In this document: in pieces, positions 52,178 to 61,159 of the stretch
Layout of the letters: each line of letters starts with the position of its first letter
Numbering within the stretch: the first letter of the stretch is position 1
Source: RFSX01 sp965230215
GTDB lineage: Bacteria > Bacteroidota > Bacteroidia > Chitinophagales > Saprospiraceae
Direction: 5' to 3'
NCBI GenBank assembly: GCA_965230215.1
Contig: CBDDKN010000001.1
Location: forward strand, 930,001 to 994,000
DNA length: 64,000 bases
Position numbers and translations under genes: made by a program
Notes under the pieces: generated by a model
Told to the model about the DNA's origin: nothing
The model's database searches: none
What the model saw: only the letters and a program-made list of their open reading frames with translations

Positions 52178-52188
52178 AGCAGATCAAA

Positions 52189-54993
52189 TTGGATAATAGC
52201 ATTCAATATATAGGAGAAACATTATGGCCTGGTCAACTGGGCCACTTTTTTATAGTACTTTCATTTGTTGCTGCCGCCTTTGGCGTTTTCGCCTACTTCA
52301 AGGCCAGTCAATCAGAATTATCAAGTTGGAAAAATCTGGGACGTACCGCATTCCTAACGCATAGCATATCCGTTTTTGCGGTCATTGGCATTTTATTCTA
52401 TGTCATGATCACACTCAAATACGAATATGTCTACGTGTTTGAGCATTGCTCTGACGATCTGCCCATGAGATATATCTTCTCAGCCTTCTGGGAAGGACAG
52501 GAAGGTAGCTTTCTACTATGGATGTTCTGGCATGCTGTATTGGGTTTTGTACTTATGCGTACAGCAGGCAAATGGGAAGCCCCAACAATGGTATTCCTGG
52601 CCTTGGTAGAGATGATACTGGCTTCAATGCTGCTGGGTATTCACATAGAAATTGGAGACTGGCATTATAAGTTGGGCAGTAATCCCACATTGCTATTACG
52701 TGATGTATACAACGCTCCCATTTTTAGCACAGCCGAATACCTTGAATCTGTAAAGGGAGATGGATTGAATCCACTGCTTCAGAATTATTGGATGACCATT
52801 CACCCGCCTACTCTTTTCTTAGGCTTTGCGAGTTGTACGATTCCTTTTGCCTTTGCCGCTGGTGGATTTCTGATGAGAGATTATACTGGTTGGTTACAGC
52901 CCGTTCTAAGATGGTCATTGTTTTCTACCGGTATGTTGGGCGTGGGTATCCTCATGGGTTCTGCATGGGCCTATGAAGCGCTTACATTTGGTGGCTACTG
53001 GGCATGGGATCCGGTTGAGAATATGTCCCTTGTTCCTTGGCTCATTTTCGTAGCCGGAGTGCATACAAACCTGATTGCTAATGCAACAGGTCGCGCTGTC
53101 AAAAGCACATACATTTATTATGCGCTTGGTTTCATCCTGGTGCTGTACTCTACCTATTTGACACGTAGTGGCGTGCTTGGAGATACATCTGCGCATTCAT
53201 TCACAGATATGGGTCTTGAAGCGCAGCTGATATTCCTGGTGAGCTTCTTTGGCTTGCTGACATCATATCTCTACTTCACTAGAAAAAAGGAGATTCCTGT
53301 TCAATTGACAGAAGAGTCCATTTACTCAAGAGAGTTCTGGATGTTTGTCGGTGCACTCGTATTGTTGTTCAGTGGTGTGATTATCGCTGCTTCTACTTCC
53401 CTTCCAGTATTCAACAAGATCGTTGAACTGTTCAAACCAGGATTTGAAGGGACAGTCATCAACGATGCGATCCCACACTATAATAAATATCAGATCTGGA
53501 TTTCTGTCTTGATAACATCCTTGACAGGGATCAGTATCTTCCTCAGATATAAAAGCGGAATGTGGCAATCCAATCAAAAGGTGGCCTTTGCTGTCAAGCA
53601 AGGCATTCACCTGGCTATTGCGGCTGCACTTACCTTTGCTTTCAGCATCTGGCTGGATTTCTTGCATTGGAAATACACACTTCTCGGCTTGACCAGCTTC
53701 TTCACCATCATTTCCAATGGTGACTTCCTGATTACCAGACTTAAAGGCAATTTAAAAATGGCGGGTGCCGTATTTGGTCATGTCGGTTTTGGTCTCATGG
53801 TTATTGGTATTCTGGCAAGTGGTCTCAATGAGCGCGTCGTGAGTTCGAACCCTTTCGTTATGCAGGGAATTGTCGATGACGATGAACTAGGTAAGGTGAT
53901 CAGATTGATCAAGGACAAACCGATGTTTTCGGAAGGCTACTGGATAACCTATAAGAAAGATACGATTGTAGATAAGACCCGCTACTTTGATATTCTCTTT
54001 GAGAAAAAAGATGAAAACGGTGAGGTGATCAAGCAATTCGAAGTTAGGCCAAACGTGCTCTTTTCTAATGACCTGACAAAAGTCGCCGCTACCAATCCAG
54101 ACGCAGAGCATTTCATTGACAAGGATGTATTCGTAAGTGTGCAATCGCTACCGGAAGTGCAGATGGATGTCGAGTTGGCAAGAAAGGCGGAAGACAGTTT
54201 GACTTACATCAAAAACACACTCAAGGTTGGCGACACCATATTTACCAAAGACAAATATGCCGTCATTGAATACCTTAACTTCAAGCCAACACACAAGGAC
54301 TTTGATGCTGCTGAAAGTGACGTGGCTATCGCAGTAGGTATCCATTTCTACAGTCTTGACAAGTCCTACGATAAGATAATAGAACCAGCGATATCGCTTA
54401 ACAAGAATCTATTGTATCAATACCCTGACCAACTGAATGAACTTAATGTCAAGGTTAAGATAGATGAATCGACTTTTGACAATTTCTTCAGTCTTGAAAG
54501 TGAATTAAAATATGAAGCTTTTGAAGTTGAAAAGGGAGAGAAGTTTGAATACAATGGTGCGGAATTTCAGTTGCTTGGTTTTGATAAAAATGTTGAGAAT
54601 AAAAACTACGAAGCACAGGAAGGCGACATTGCAATAAAAGCCATTATCACTTCTGAAGGCAATGGAGACAGCATACAGGTTTTCAAACCAATTTACATGA
54701 TACGCAATAACAAGCCGTCCAGCATAAAAGCTTACGAACCGGAAAGTGGTCTGCATGTCAGATTGAGCCATATCGATCCGATAAATGAGAAGTTCACATT
54801 GGAAATGGCGCGTGATGAAAGATCGGATGAGACCATCATTCTTAATATCGCTGAAGATGTGCCAAGAACGGATTTCATCGGCATCGATGCCATTGAATTC
54901 CCTGGGATCAACCTATTCTGGATTGGATCCATAATGATGTTACTGGGCTTTTTCATATCTTTCTTCTTCAGATTGAAGATGCGATATGCCTGA
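52189..54993 (+). CDS. ccmF: Cytochrome c heme lyase subunit CcmF
   Basis: 934 residues from a TTG start (reads MDNSIQYIGETLWPGQLGHF) 11 bases after ccmE. Many transmembrane helices; the tryptophan-rich heme motif GGYWAWDPVENMSLVPWL; an additional large periplasmic domain toward the C-terminus typical of Bacteroidota CcmF. Ligates heme to apocytochrome c. Longer than proteobacterial CcmF (about 650). Confidence 0.95.
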   Translation: MDNSIQYIGETLWPGQLGHFFIVLSFVAAAFGVFAYFKASQSELSSWKNLGRTAFLTHSISVFAVIGILFYVMITLKYEYVYVFEHCSDDLPMRYIFSAFWEGQEGSFLLWMFWHAVLGFVLMRTAGKWEAPTMVFLALVEMILASMLLGIHIEIGDWHYKLGSNPTLLLRDVYNAPIFSTAEYLESVKGDGLNPLLQNYWMTIHPPTLFLGFASCTIPFAFAAGGFLMRDYTGWLQPVLRWSLFSTGMLGVGILMGSAWAYEALTFGGYWAWDPVENMSLVPWLIFVAGVHTNLIANATGRAVKSTYIYYALGFILVLYSTYLTRSGVLGDTSAHSFTDMGLEAQLIFLVSFFGLLTSYLYFTRKKEIPVQLTEESIYSREFWMFVGALVLLFSGVIIAASTSLPVFNKIVELFKPGFEGTVINDAIPHYNKYQIWISVLITSLTGISIFLRYKSGMWQSNQKVAFAVKQGIHLAIAAALTFAFSIWLDFLHWKYTLLGLTSFFTIISNGDFLITRLKGNLKMAGAVFGHVGFGLMVIGILASGLNERVVSSNPFVMQGIVDDDELGKVIRLIKDKPMFSEGYWITYKKDTIVDKTRYFDILFEKKDENGEVIKQFEVRPNVLFSNDLTKVAATNPDAEHFIDKDVFVSVQSLPEVQMDVELARKAEDSLTYIKNTLKVGDTIFTKDKYAVIEYLNFKPTHKDFDAAESDVAIAVGIHFYSLDKSYDKIIEPAISLNKNLLYQYPDQLNELNVKVKIDESTFDNFFSLESELKYEAFEVEKGEKFEYNGAEFQLLGFDKNVENKNYEAQEGDIAIKAIITSEGNGDSIQVFKPIYMIRNNKPSSIKAYEPESGLHVRLSHIDPINEKFTLEMARDERSDETIILNIAEDVPRTDFIGIDAIEFPGINLFWIGSIMMLLGFFISFFFRLKMRYA

Positions 54994-55789
54994 TACGCTT
55001 AAAATTGTAGCTCTTGGTTCCGGCAACCTCGCCAGTCACCTGGTTCCTGCCTTACATGCCATTGGTTGCGATATATTACAGGTTTATTCAAGATCCATAT
55101 TCAATGCGGGCACATTAGCACATCGCGTGAATGCCAAAGCAATCAATGATTTGCAAGATATAAATCCCTCTGCTGACATCTATCTATTACTAGTAAAGGA
55201 CGATGTCCTTGTAGAGGTTTGCGAACAATTACCCGAGTTGTCAGAGGAACAGATACTCACACACAGTTCAGGTGCAAGCAGTATCGACATATTAGCACCC
55301 TATGCTTGTCAGTACGGCAGCTTCTACCCTCTTGAAAGCTTCAAAAAGGCACAAAGCAAGGAGCTTTCCAATGTGCCATTCTTGATACATGGCAATAGTG
55401 ATTATACAATCAGAAGATTGCGCATGACAGCCAGACATATCTCCAAGTGTGTTTCAGAATGCAATGATACTCAGAGATTACACTATCACCTGGCGGCAGT
55501 ATTCATCAACAATTTCACAAACCATCTGGCTTGCCTGGCACACGAACACTTGAGATCAGAAGACTTAGAACCAGAACTTCTGGATGCCATAACACGAACC
55601 ACCTTCGATAAGATCATTGGCCTGAATGCTTGTGAAAGCCAGACAGGGCCAGCACAACGCAATGACTATAAATTGATGGACAAGCACCTGGAATTGATCA
55701 AAAAGGATCTTGTACTCAGCCAATTGTACAAGCAAGTGAGTGATAGCATTATACGCCTAAAGAAAAAACAGGAAGATGAGAATAGTTAA
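54986..55789 (+). CDS. Rossmann and DUF2520 domain oxidoreductase-like protein
   Basis: 267 residues. IVALGSGNLASHLVPALHAIG is a dinucleotide-binding start; the C-terminal DUF2520 region has FYPLESFKKAQ, HYHLAAVFINNFTNHL and ALTGPAQRND-like ESQTGPAQRND. Related to ProC/NAD-binding enzymes; substrate unknown. Overlaps ccmF by 8 bases. Confidence 0.85.
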   Translation: MPDTLKIVALGSGNLASHLVPALHAIGCDILQVYSRSIFNAGTLAHRVNAKAINDLQDINPSADIYLLLVKDDVLVEVCEQLPELSEEQILTHSSGASSIDILAPYACQYGSFYPLESFKKAQSKELSNVPFLIHGNSDYTIRRLRMTARHISKCVSECNDTQRLHYHLAAVFINNFTNHLACLAHEHLRSEDLEPELLDAITRTTFDKIIGLNACESQTGPAQRNDYKLMDKHLELIKKDLVLSQLYKQVSDSIIRLKKKQEDENS

Positions 55790-56045
55790 TGAATGGAATC
55801 ATAAGGATATGAAGGTTACAGCCTTTGTAATGAACAACAGATACAGTCTGAAATTTGAAAAGTTCATCCTTGAACAGTGGTATAAATTCAGAGATGGTCA
55901 ATTTGAAAACATAGACGAAATCAAAGCCTTACTGAATGATGAATTCTATGACAAATTAGATGACATTTTTGTTCAGATGGCTCATAACAGAGCTGCCATG
56001 TTTACCGCCATGGAAGAAGAACATGGATTTGATCAAATCATCTAG
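55776..56045 (+). CDS. Small conserved protein of unknown function
   Basis: 89 residues. MRIVNEWNHKDMKVTAFVMN and KFEKFILEQWYKFRDG match a small cytosolic family seen next to DUF2520 genes in Bacteroidota (from memory). Overlaps the upstream gene by 14 bases. A shorter form from Met12 is possible. Function unknown. Confidence 0.7.
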   Translation: MRIVNEWNHKDMKVTAFVMNNRYSLKFEKFILEQWYKFRDGQFENIDEIKALLNDEFYDKLDDIFVQMAHNRAAMFTAMEEEHGFDQII

Positions 56046-56062
56046 ATATTTCTACACTAGCC

Positions 56063-56926
56063 TTGAAGTTTATAAGCTACATATATATCCGTTTTGCCGC
56101 TTTTGCTTTTGCGCTATTACCCTATCCGCTTCTCAATCTCAAATCATTCAGTCTCTATCTGCTTCTTAGATATATAATAAGATACAGGAGATCAGTTATC
56201 CTATCCAATATCGCGTTTTGTTTTCCTGAAATAAGCGCATCTGATAAAAAGCACACGATCAAACAGTTTTACATTTCACTGGCAGATATCATCTGTGAAA
56301 GCTTAAAATCCTACGGGATGAAACAAGCACTTCCAATCGAAAAGGCCATAGTTGAAAATCCTGAGATGCTCAATGAAGCTTACGATCGCGGAGAATCTGT
56401 GGTTTTGTTTTCTCAACACTGTGGCAACTGGGAATGGGGATGCTTCTCACTGGCGAGCCAACTTCAACATCGGTGTAATATCATAATCAAGCCACTCAGC
56501 AATAACTACATAAATAGTTTTGTCAATCAGCGCAGAGCCAGTGCCGGAAGTGATATTTCCAGCAGCTTAAGAGAGTTTAGCCAGATCGCAAAGAAGGACG
56601 CTGCCAATGTTTTCATTTTCTTGAATGATCAATATCCTGCACATGTATCCCGACTGAGTCATGTGAACTTCTTCAACAGAGAAGTGGCTTTCAATAAGAG
56701 TGCAGCAGACTTCGCCAAATTACACAACTTATCCTGCTATACATTGTCCGTATACAGAACAAAGAGAAATCATTATAAAATGCTTATTGAAAAGATCCCT
56801 GATGAATACTCTGCCGATCAAATCGTTCAGGAATATGCCAGTACACTCGAGCGAAACATAAGACAACAACCGCATATCTGGCTTTGGAGCCACAAAAGAT
56901 TCAAAGACACAATCAGATATACTTAA
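56063..56926 (+). CDS. LpxL-like lipid A acyltransferase
   Basis: 287 residues from a TTG start (no ATG fits). N-terminal hydrophobic anchor about residues 5-40, then the HxxxxE catalytic motif in SQHCGNWEWG and an inner RRASAGSDIS loop, as in the LPLAT/LpxL family. Adds the secondary acyl chain to lipid A at the inner membrane. Confident family, not confident about acyl specificity. Confidence 0.88.
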   Translation: MKFISYIYIRFAAFAFALLPYPLLNLKSFSLYLLLRYIIRYRRSVILSNIAFCFPEISASDKKHTIKQFYISLADIICESLKSYGMKQALPIEKAIVENPEMLNEAYDRGESVVLFSQHCGNWEWGCFSLASQLQHRCNIIIKPLSNNYINSFVNQRRASAGSDISSSLREFSQIAKKDAANVFIFLNDQYPAHVSRLSHVNFFNREVAFNKSAADFAKLHNLSCYTLSVYRTKRNHYKMLIEKIPDEYSADQIVQEYASTLERNIRQQPHIWLWSHKRFKDTIRYT

Positions 56927-56928
56927 GA

Positions 56929-57405
56929 TCAGCTTTCTGTAGGCTTATCGCTCACCTTCATAGTTATTTCAGCCTGCATCACAACCACACCATCAGTATC
57001 TTTTACATCCACATCGATTTTCAGATCAGAAACAGTTTCCCAGTCTGTGCCCTCGATATTACACTCCGCCGTGAGATCAGTTTTAGCTTTTTTTAGGTAT
57101 CGTACAGTCATCCCAATAGGGATCCAGCGCTTATGTTCAGGAATGCTAACTTCAGTTGTCAAGCCAGCCGTTACCTCACACAGGTTGCACATAGCGATAG
57201 CATGTACAGTCTGAAGATGATTTTGCACCTCTACACGCTTTTTCATGGACCATTTTCCATAACCAGGGCGTAATTCCTCAACGAGAGGCTCTATACTCGC
57301 GAAATAAGGCGTGATCTGACACACAAATTCTGAAAACTTTCTCTTGCCGTCAGGAAGGACAGCCATCTTTTTATAATTATCCAATACGAAGTTCATAATT
57401 GCCAT
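56929..57405 (-). CDS. DUF4442 hotdog-fold thioesterase-like protein
   Basis: 158 residues. YFASIEPLVEELRPGYGKWSM, QNHLQTVHAIAMCNLCEVTAGL and WIPIGMTVRYLKKAKTDL are typical DUF4442/PaaI-like hotdog sequence. Probably a thioesterase on acyl-CoA, not proven. Met4 is an alternative start. Convergent with the acyltransferase gene. Confidence 0.82.
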   Translation of the reverse strand: MAIMNFVLDNYKKMAVLPDGKRKFSEFVCQITPYFASIEPLVEELRPGYGKWSMKKRVEVQNHLQTVHAIAMCNLCEVTAGLTTEVSIPEHKRWIPIGMTVRYLKKAKTDLTAECNIEGTDWETVSDLKIDVDVKDTDGVVVMQAEITMKVSDKPTES

Positions 57406-57448
57406 ATTAATGATTATGTTAATATAAATGAAAGCCAGGTCAAAAGAT

Positions 57449-57456
57449 TATCTTTG
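57449..57456 (+). promoter_or_regulatory. -7 promoter element of purB
   Basis: TATCTTTG, a perfect TAnnTTTG match, 15 bases before the purB start codon. Confidence 0.65.
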
Positions 57457-57470
57457 CACAAAAAAAATCA

Positions 57471-58802
57471 ATGCTTAAGGCGATTTCACCCATAGACGGC
57501 AGATATGCCGGAAAAACCAAAGAACTACAGGATTACTTTTCTGAATATGCCCTCATAAAGTATAGAGTAATTGTTGAAATTGAATATCTCATTCAATTGA
57601 TAAACAATAACATAGGAACTACAAGCGGGATGTCTGGAAGAACGGATGATCTCAGAGCCATCGTTGCGAGTTTCAGTCATGAAGACGCTGAAAATATCAA
57701 GTCAATTGAACGCACAACGAATCATGACGTGAAAGCCGTTGAGTACTTTATTAAAGCAAAACTTGAAGAGCTTGGCTTATCCGAGTTTCAAGAGTGGGTA
57801 CACTTCGCTTTGACATCACAAGACATCAACAATTCTGCTGTGCCTTTATCCATAAAAGACTATCTGACAGATATTTATATACCGAACAGCAAATCTTTAA
57901 TTGAACTTATTGAATCGCTGGCCAAAGAATATCACGGCATCCCCATGCTTGCACGCACGCATGGCCAGGCCGCTTCGCCTACCACTGTAGGAAAGGAGTT
58001 TATGGTATTCGTGGAAAGACTCAAGAATCAGTTCAGCCTGCTGGAAGCCTTGCCTATCAAAGCCAAATTCGGTGGAGCTACGGGCAACTTCAATGCACAT
58101 AAGGTGGCTTTTCCAAATACAGACTGGCAAGCTTTTGCAGATACATTCATTGAATCATTGGGTATGAGTCGATATCATTTTACCACACAGATAGCGCATT
58201 ATGACGATCTTTCTGCCCTATTCCATGCTATGAGCAGAATCAACACAATCTTGATTGATTTGGCGAGAGATATTTGGACATATATCAGCATGGATTACTT
58301 TAAGCAAAAGACCATTGCCAACGAGGTAGGATCTTCCGCCATGCCACACAAGGTAAATCCAATAGATTTTGAAAATGCAGAGGGCAATCTGGGAATGGCC
58401 AATGCTTCACTAATCTTCCTGGCTGAGAAGTTACCAATTTCAAGATTACAAAGAGATCTGACTGACAGTACCGTACTTCGGAATGTTGGTGTACCACTGG
58501 CACATATCGCGATTGCGTATAAGTCTCTGGAAAAAGGGTTCTCCAAACTCCTCCTCAACGAGAACAAGCTGGCCTCGGACTTGGAGGATAACTGGGCTGT
58601 AGTAGCAGAAGCCATACAGAACATTCTGAGAAGAGAATCCTTCCCCAAACCATACGAAGCGCTTAAAGCACTTACCAGGGGCAATCAGGCCATCACCAAA
58701 GACAGCATCCACAGTTTCATTGACGGATTAGAGATAAGTGATGCATTGAAAGCAGAATTAAAAGCCATTAGCCCTCATAACTATATCGGATATGACAAAT
58801 AA
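57471..58802 (+). CDS. purB: Adenylosuccinate lyase
   Basis: 443 residues. Fumarase/aspartase superfamily: MLKAISPIDGRYAGKT start, TNHDVKAVEYFI, LTSQDINNSAVPL, ARTHGQAASPTTVGKE, and the flexible catalytic loop GSSAMPHKVNPIDFENAEGN. Works twice in purine synthesis (SAICAR and adenylosuccinate). Usual length. Confidence 0.96.
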   Translation: MLKAISPIDGRYAGKTKELQDYFSEYALIKYRVIVEIEYLIQLINNNIGTTSGMSGRTDDLRAIVASFSHEDAENIKSIERTTNHDVKAVEYFIKAKLEELGLSEFQEWVHFALTSQDINNSAVPLSIKDYLTDIYIPNSKSLIELIESLAKEYHGIPMLARTHGQAASPTTVGKEFMVFVERLKNQFSLLEALPIKAKFGGATGNFNAHKVAFPNTDWQAFADTFIESLGMSRYHFTTQIAHYDDLSALFHAMSRINTILIDLARDIWTYISMDYFKQKTIANEVGSSAMPHKVNPIDFENAEGNLGMANASLIFLAEKLPISRLQRDLTDSTVLRNVGVPLAHIAIAYKSLEKGFSKLLLNENKLASDLEDNWAVVAEAIQNILRRESFPKPYEALKALTRGNQAITKDSIHSFIDGLEISDALKAELKAISPHNYIGYDK

Positions 58803-59325
58803 GTACGTCTTCAAACTTACGCTTTCCCTGCTGCTGAATCTGGTCTTATTGGTACCATTAACGGGTCAGGATAAGGCGAATACTTCATTGCAAACCAAAG
58901 ACGGTATAATATCAGAACTCTATGATGTCATTTCAGGAGAAAAGGGTGAAGCACGCGATTGGGATTATTTCAGAACGCTTTTCCGTAGTGATGCCAAGTT
59001 GATTCCCGTAAGAGAAATCGGAGACTCCATATACACAAGTACTTTCCTTAGCATTGATGATTATATCAATCGTGCAGGTCCCTACCTTGAAGAGAATGGC
59101 TTCTATGAACTTGAATATGCCAGATCAGAGCATTGCTACGCCAATATCTGCCAGGTATTCAGTACTTATGAAACATACAGAACAAAAAATGACGAAAAAC
59201 CATTCGCTCGTGGAATTAATAGCATTCAATTGATGTTTGATAACAATAGATGGTGGATAGTCAACATAATGTGGCAGACTGAAAGTGAGAAGACGCCTAT
59301 CCCGGATCACTTTTTAAAACAATAA
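58792..59325 (+). CDS. Secreted NTF2-like protein
   Basis: 177 residues. Signal peptide 1-25 (LVLLVPLTGQDK), then a SnoaL/NTF2-like fold: LYDVISGEKGEARDWDYFRTLF, DDYINRAGPYLEENGFYELE, RWWIVNIMWQTE. Ligand unknown. Overlaps purB by 11 bases and so is expressed with it. Confidence 0.75.
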   Translation: MTNKYVFKLTLSLLLNLVLLVPLTGQDKANTSLQTKDGIISELYDVISGEKGEARDWDYFRTLFRSDAKLIPVREIGDSIYTSTFLSIDDYINRAGPYLEENGFYELEYARSEHCYANICQVFSTYETYRTKNDEKPFARGINSIQLMFDNNRWWIVNIMWQTESEKTPIPDHFLKQ

Positions 59326-59335
59326 ATCAAGCATT

Positions 59336-59704
59336 GTGATATCCAAATTCTTCAAAACGCTCTTCAACACAGGTAAGAAAGCCAAGAAATCAGTAGAGGA
59401 CTCTATGGACTTCATAGATGATGTACTTGAAAAGGAATACATCACAGGGACTCTGGAAAAGGCCAAAGAAACTACGGGAGATATCGTTGAAGGCGCAGGC
59501 AAACTGTATCAAAAGACCGCTGACAAAATCGACGAAACACTTGATAAGGAAAAGATCAAAAAAGATCTTGATAAGCTTGTTGAGAAAGGAAAAGAAATGA
59601 AAAGCGAACTATCCGAAGCCATGATCGAAAGTTCTGAAACATTGAAAAATGTAATGAACGAAGGGAAAGAAATGATTGAAAAACTATTTGACGAAGAAGA
59701 ATAG
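59336..59704 (+). CDS. Helical YtxH-like protein of unknown function
   Basis: 122 residues from a GTG start 10 bases after the previous gene. Almost entirely charged amphipathic helix (KAKKSVEDSMDFIDD, TADKIDETLDKEKIKKDLDKL), coiled-coil and LEA-like in character. Probably co-transcribed with purB. Function unknown. Confidence 0.65.
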   Translation: MISKFFKTLFNTGKKAKKSVEDSMDFIDDVLEKEYITGTLEKAKETTGDIVEGAGKLYQKTADKIDETLDKEKIKKDLDKLVEKGKEMKSELSEAMIESSETLKNVMNEGKEMIEKLFDEEE

Positions 59705-59708
59705 TCAA

Positions 59709-60884
59709 TTAATAGTTCAGAACCTGTCCCTCATGGTGTAACTCAACAGCCGAAGCGCCATTGCTATCCTCTACTCTACCTATTACCTGAGCATCAATGC
59801 CTACAGATTTAGCTATCTGGATCATACCTTCAGCAGAACTAGCATCCGTATACACTTCAAGACGTGTACCCATATTGAACACCTGAAACATCTCTTCCAT
59901 ACTGCTACCGGATTCCGATTGTATGATATTGAATAAAGGGGGAATTGGCAATAAATTGTCCTTAATAATCTTCTTGTTGTCTACAAACTTCTTCACTTTG
60001 GTATGCGCACCACCAGTATTGTGAATGATACCCGAGATCTTAGATTTATATTGATCGAAGATCAACTTAAGCAATGGTAAGTATGTCCTAGTCGGTGACA
60101 ACACCAACTTACCTAGTGTGATGTTTTCGCCATCAATGGATACTGTGTCTGTGAGACTTTTTGATCCGCTATAGATATATTCCTCAGGAGAATTGGCGTC
60201 AAAGCTGTCAGGATACTGAGCATAATATTTCTTAGCGAATACATCATGTCGCGCAGATGTAAGGCCATTACTGCCCATGCCACCATTATAGGAACTCTCA
60301 TAATTGGCCTTCCCATATGACGCAAACCCGACTATGACATCTCCTGATTTTATATCGTTTATGATCAGATCCTTCTTTGCTGATCTGGCAAATGCGGTAT
60401 AACCCACATCGATGGTTCTCACAATATCGCCAACATCAGCTGTTTCACCTCCAGAAAGGTGAATATCGATATCATAGGCCTTCATCTCTTCAACAAAAGC
60501 CACAGTTCCATTGATAATTTGAGAAATAACCTCTCCCGGAATCAGGTTTTTGTTCCTTCCAATCGTGCTGGATAGCAAAATATCGTTGACTACACCCACG
60601 CAGGCCATATCATCAAGGTTCATAACGATGGCATCCTGTGCAATTCCCTTCCAAACCGACACATCTCCTGTTTCTTTCCAATAAATATAGGCCAGACTGG
60701 TTTTGGTACCTGCTGTATCTGCATGCATGATGTTGACATAGTCAGCTTTTCCACCGGCAAAATCAGGCAGAATCTTACAAAAAGCCAATGGATACAGGCC
60801 TTTATCAAGGTTTTTTATAGCCGCATGTACTTCGGATTTAGAAGCGGATACGCCTCGCATTTCATAGCGTTTCGGGTCAGCCAT
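59709..60884 (-). CDS. purM: Phosphoribosylformylglycinamidine cyclo-ligase (AIR synthase)
   Basis: 391 residues. PurM features: DTAGTKTSLAYIY, DAIVMNLDDMACVGV, HLSGGETADVGDIVRTIDVGYTAFAR, and GIIHNTGGAHTKVKKF. Makes aminoimidazole ribotide in purine synthesis, ATP dependent. Bacteroidota PurM is longer than the E. coli enzyme (about 345), as here. Convergent with the preceding gene. Confidence 0.93.
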   Translation of the reverse strand: MADPKRYEMRGVSASKSEVHAAIKNLDKGLYPLAFCKILPDFAGGKADYVNIMHADTAGTKTSLAYIYWKETGDVSVWKGIAQDAIVMNLDDMACVGVVNDILLSSTIGRNKNLIPGEVISQIINGTVAFVEEMKAYDIDIHLSGGETADVGDIVRTIDVGYTAFARSAKKDLIINDIKSGDVIVGFASYGKANYESSYNGGMGSNGLTSARHDVFAKKYYAQYPDSFDANSPEEYIYSGSKSLTDTVSIDGENITLGKLVLSPTRTYLPLLKLIFDQYKSKISGIIHNTGGAHTKVKKFVDNKKIIKDNLLPIPPLFNIIQSESGSSMEEMFQVFNMGTRLEVYTDASSAEGMIQIAKSVGIDAQVIGRVEDSNGASAVELHHEGQVLNY

Positions 60885-61054
60885 ACATTACGATTTGATG
60901 TCATATTTTAAAGACAAGGGCATAATTACAGTTTTTTTTGATTTTTTTTCATACCCGAGGCAACGTTATTCGAAAAAAGGGTGTCTTGATATAGAATCAC
61001 AAAAAAAACACGAAAACCGTAAGATTTAACTGATTTTTTAAATATTGCCCTGTT

Positions 61055-61082
61055 AAGAGCTTGTTCTGCAAGCTCTTTTTTT
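61055..61082 (+). terminator. Orphan Rho-independent terminator
   Basis: Nine-base-pair stem AAGAGCTTG / CAAGCTCTT with loop TTCTG, then TTTTT. Oriented to stop plus-strand transcripts, but the nearest plus-strand gene ends more than 1.3 kb upstream, with purM antisense between. It may end a small RNA starting in 60,890-61,050. Confidence 0.6.
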
Positions 61083-61133
61083 ATTTACCCCACCTACATT
61101 GATCTATTTTCGCTCTAAACTGTTAATAAACTT

Positions 61134-61141
61134 TACTTTTG
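61134..61141 (+). promoter_or_regulatory. -7 promoter element of bshC
   Basis: TACTTTTG matches TAnnTTTG exactly, 19 bases before the bshC ATG. Confidence 0.6.
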
Positions 61142-61159
61142 CCACACTACAACAAAACG

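Larger units (their letters stand above)
60885..61159. other. Intergenic region with an orphan terminator
   Basis: Divergent region between purM and bshC. Contains poly-T and poly-A tracts (60930-61010), a strong plus-strand terminator at 61055-61082 and the bshC -7 element. No protein-coding gene. The terminator has no obvious upstream gene on its strand. Confidence 0.4.
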
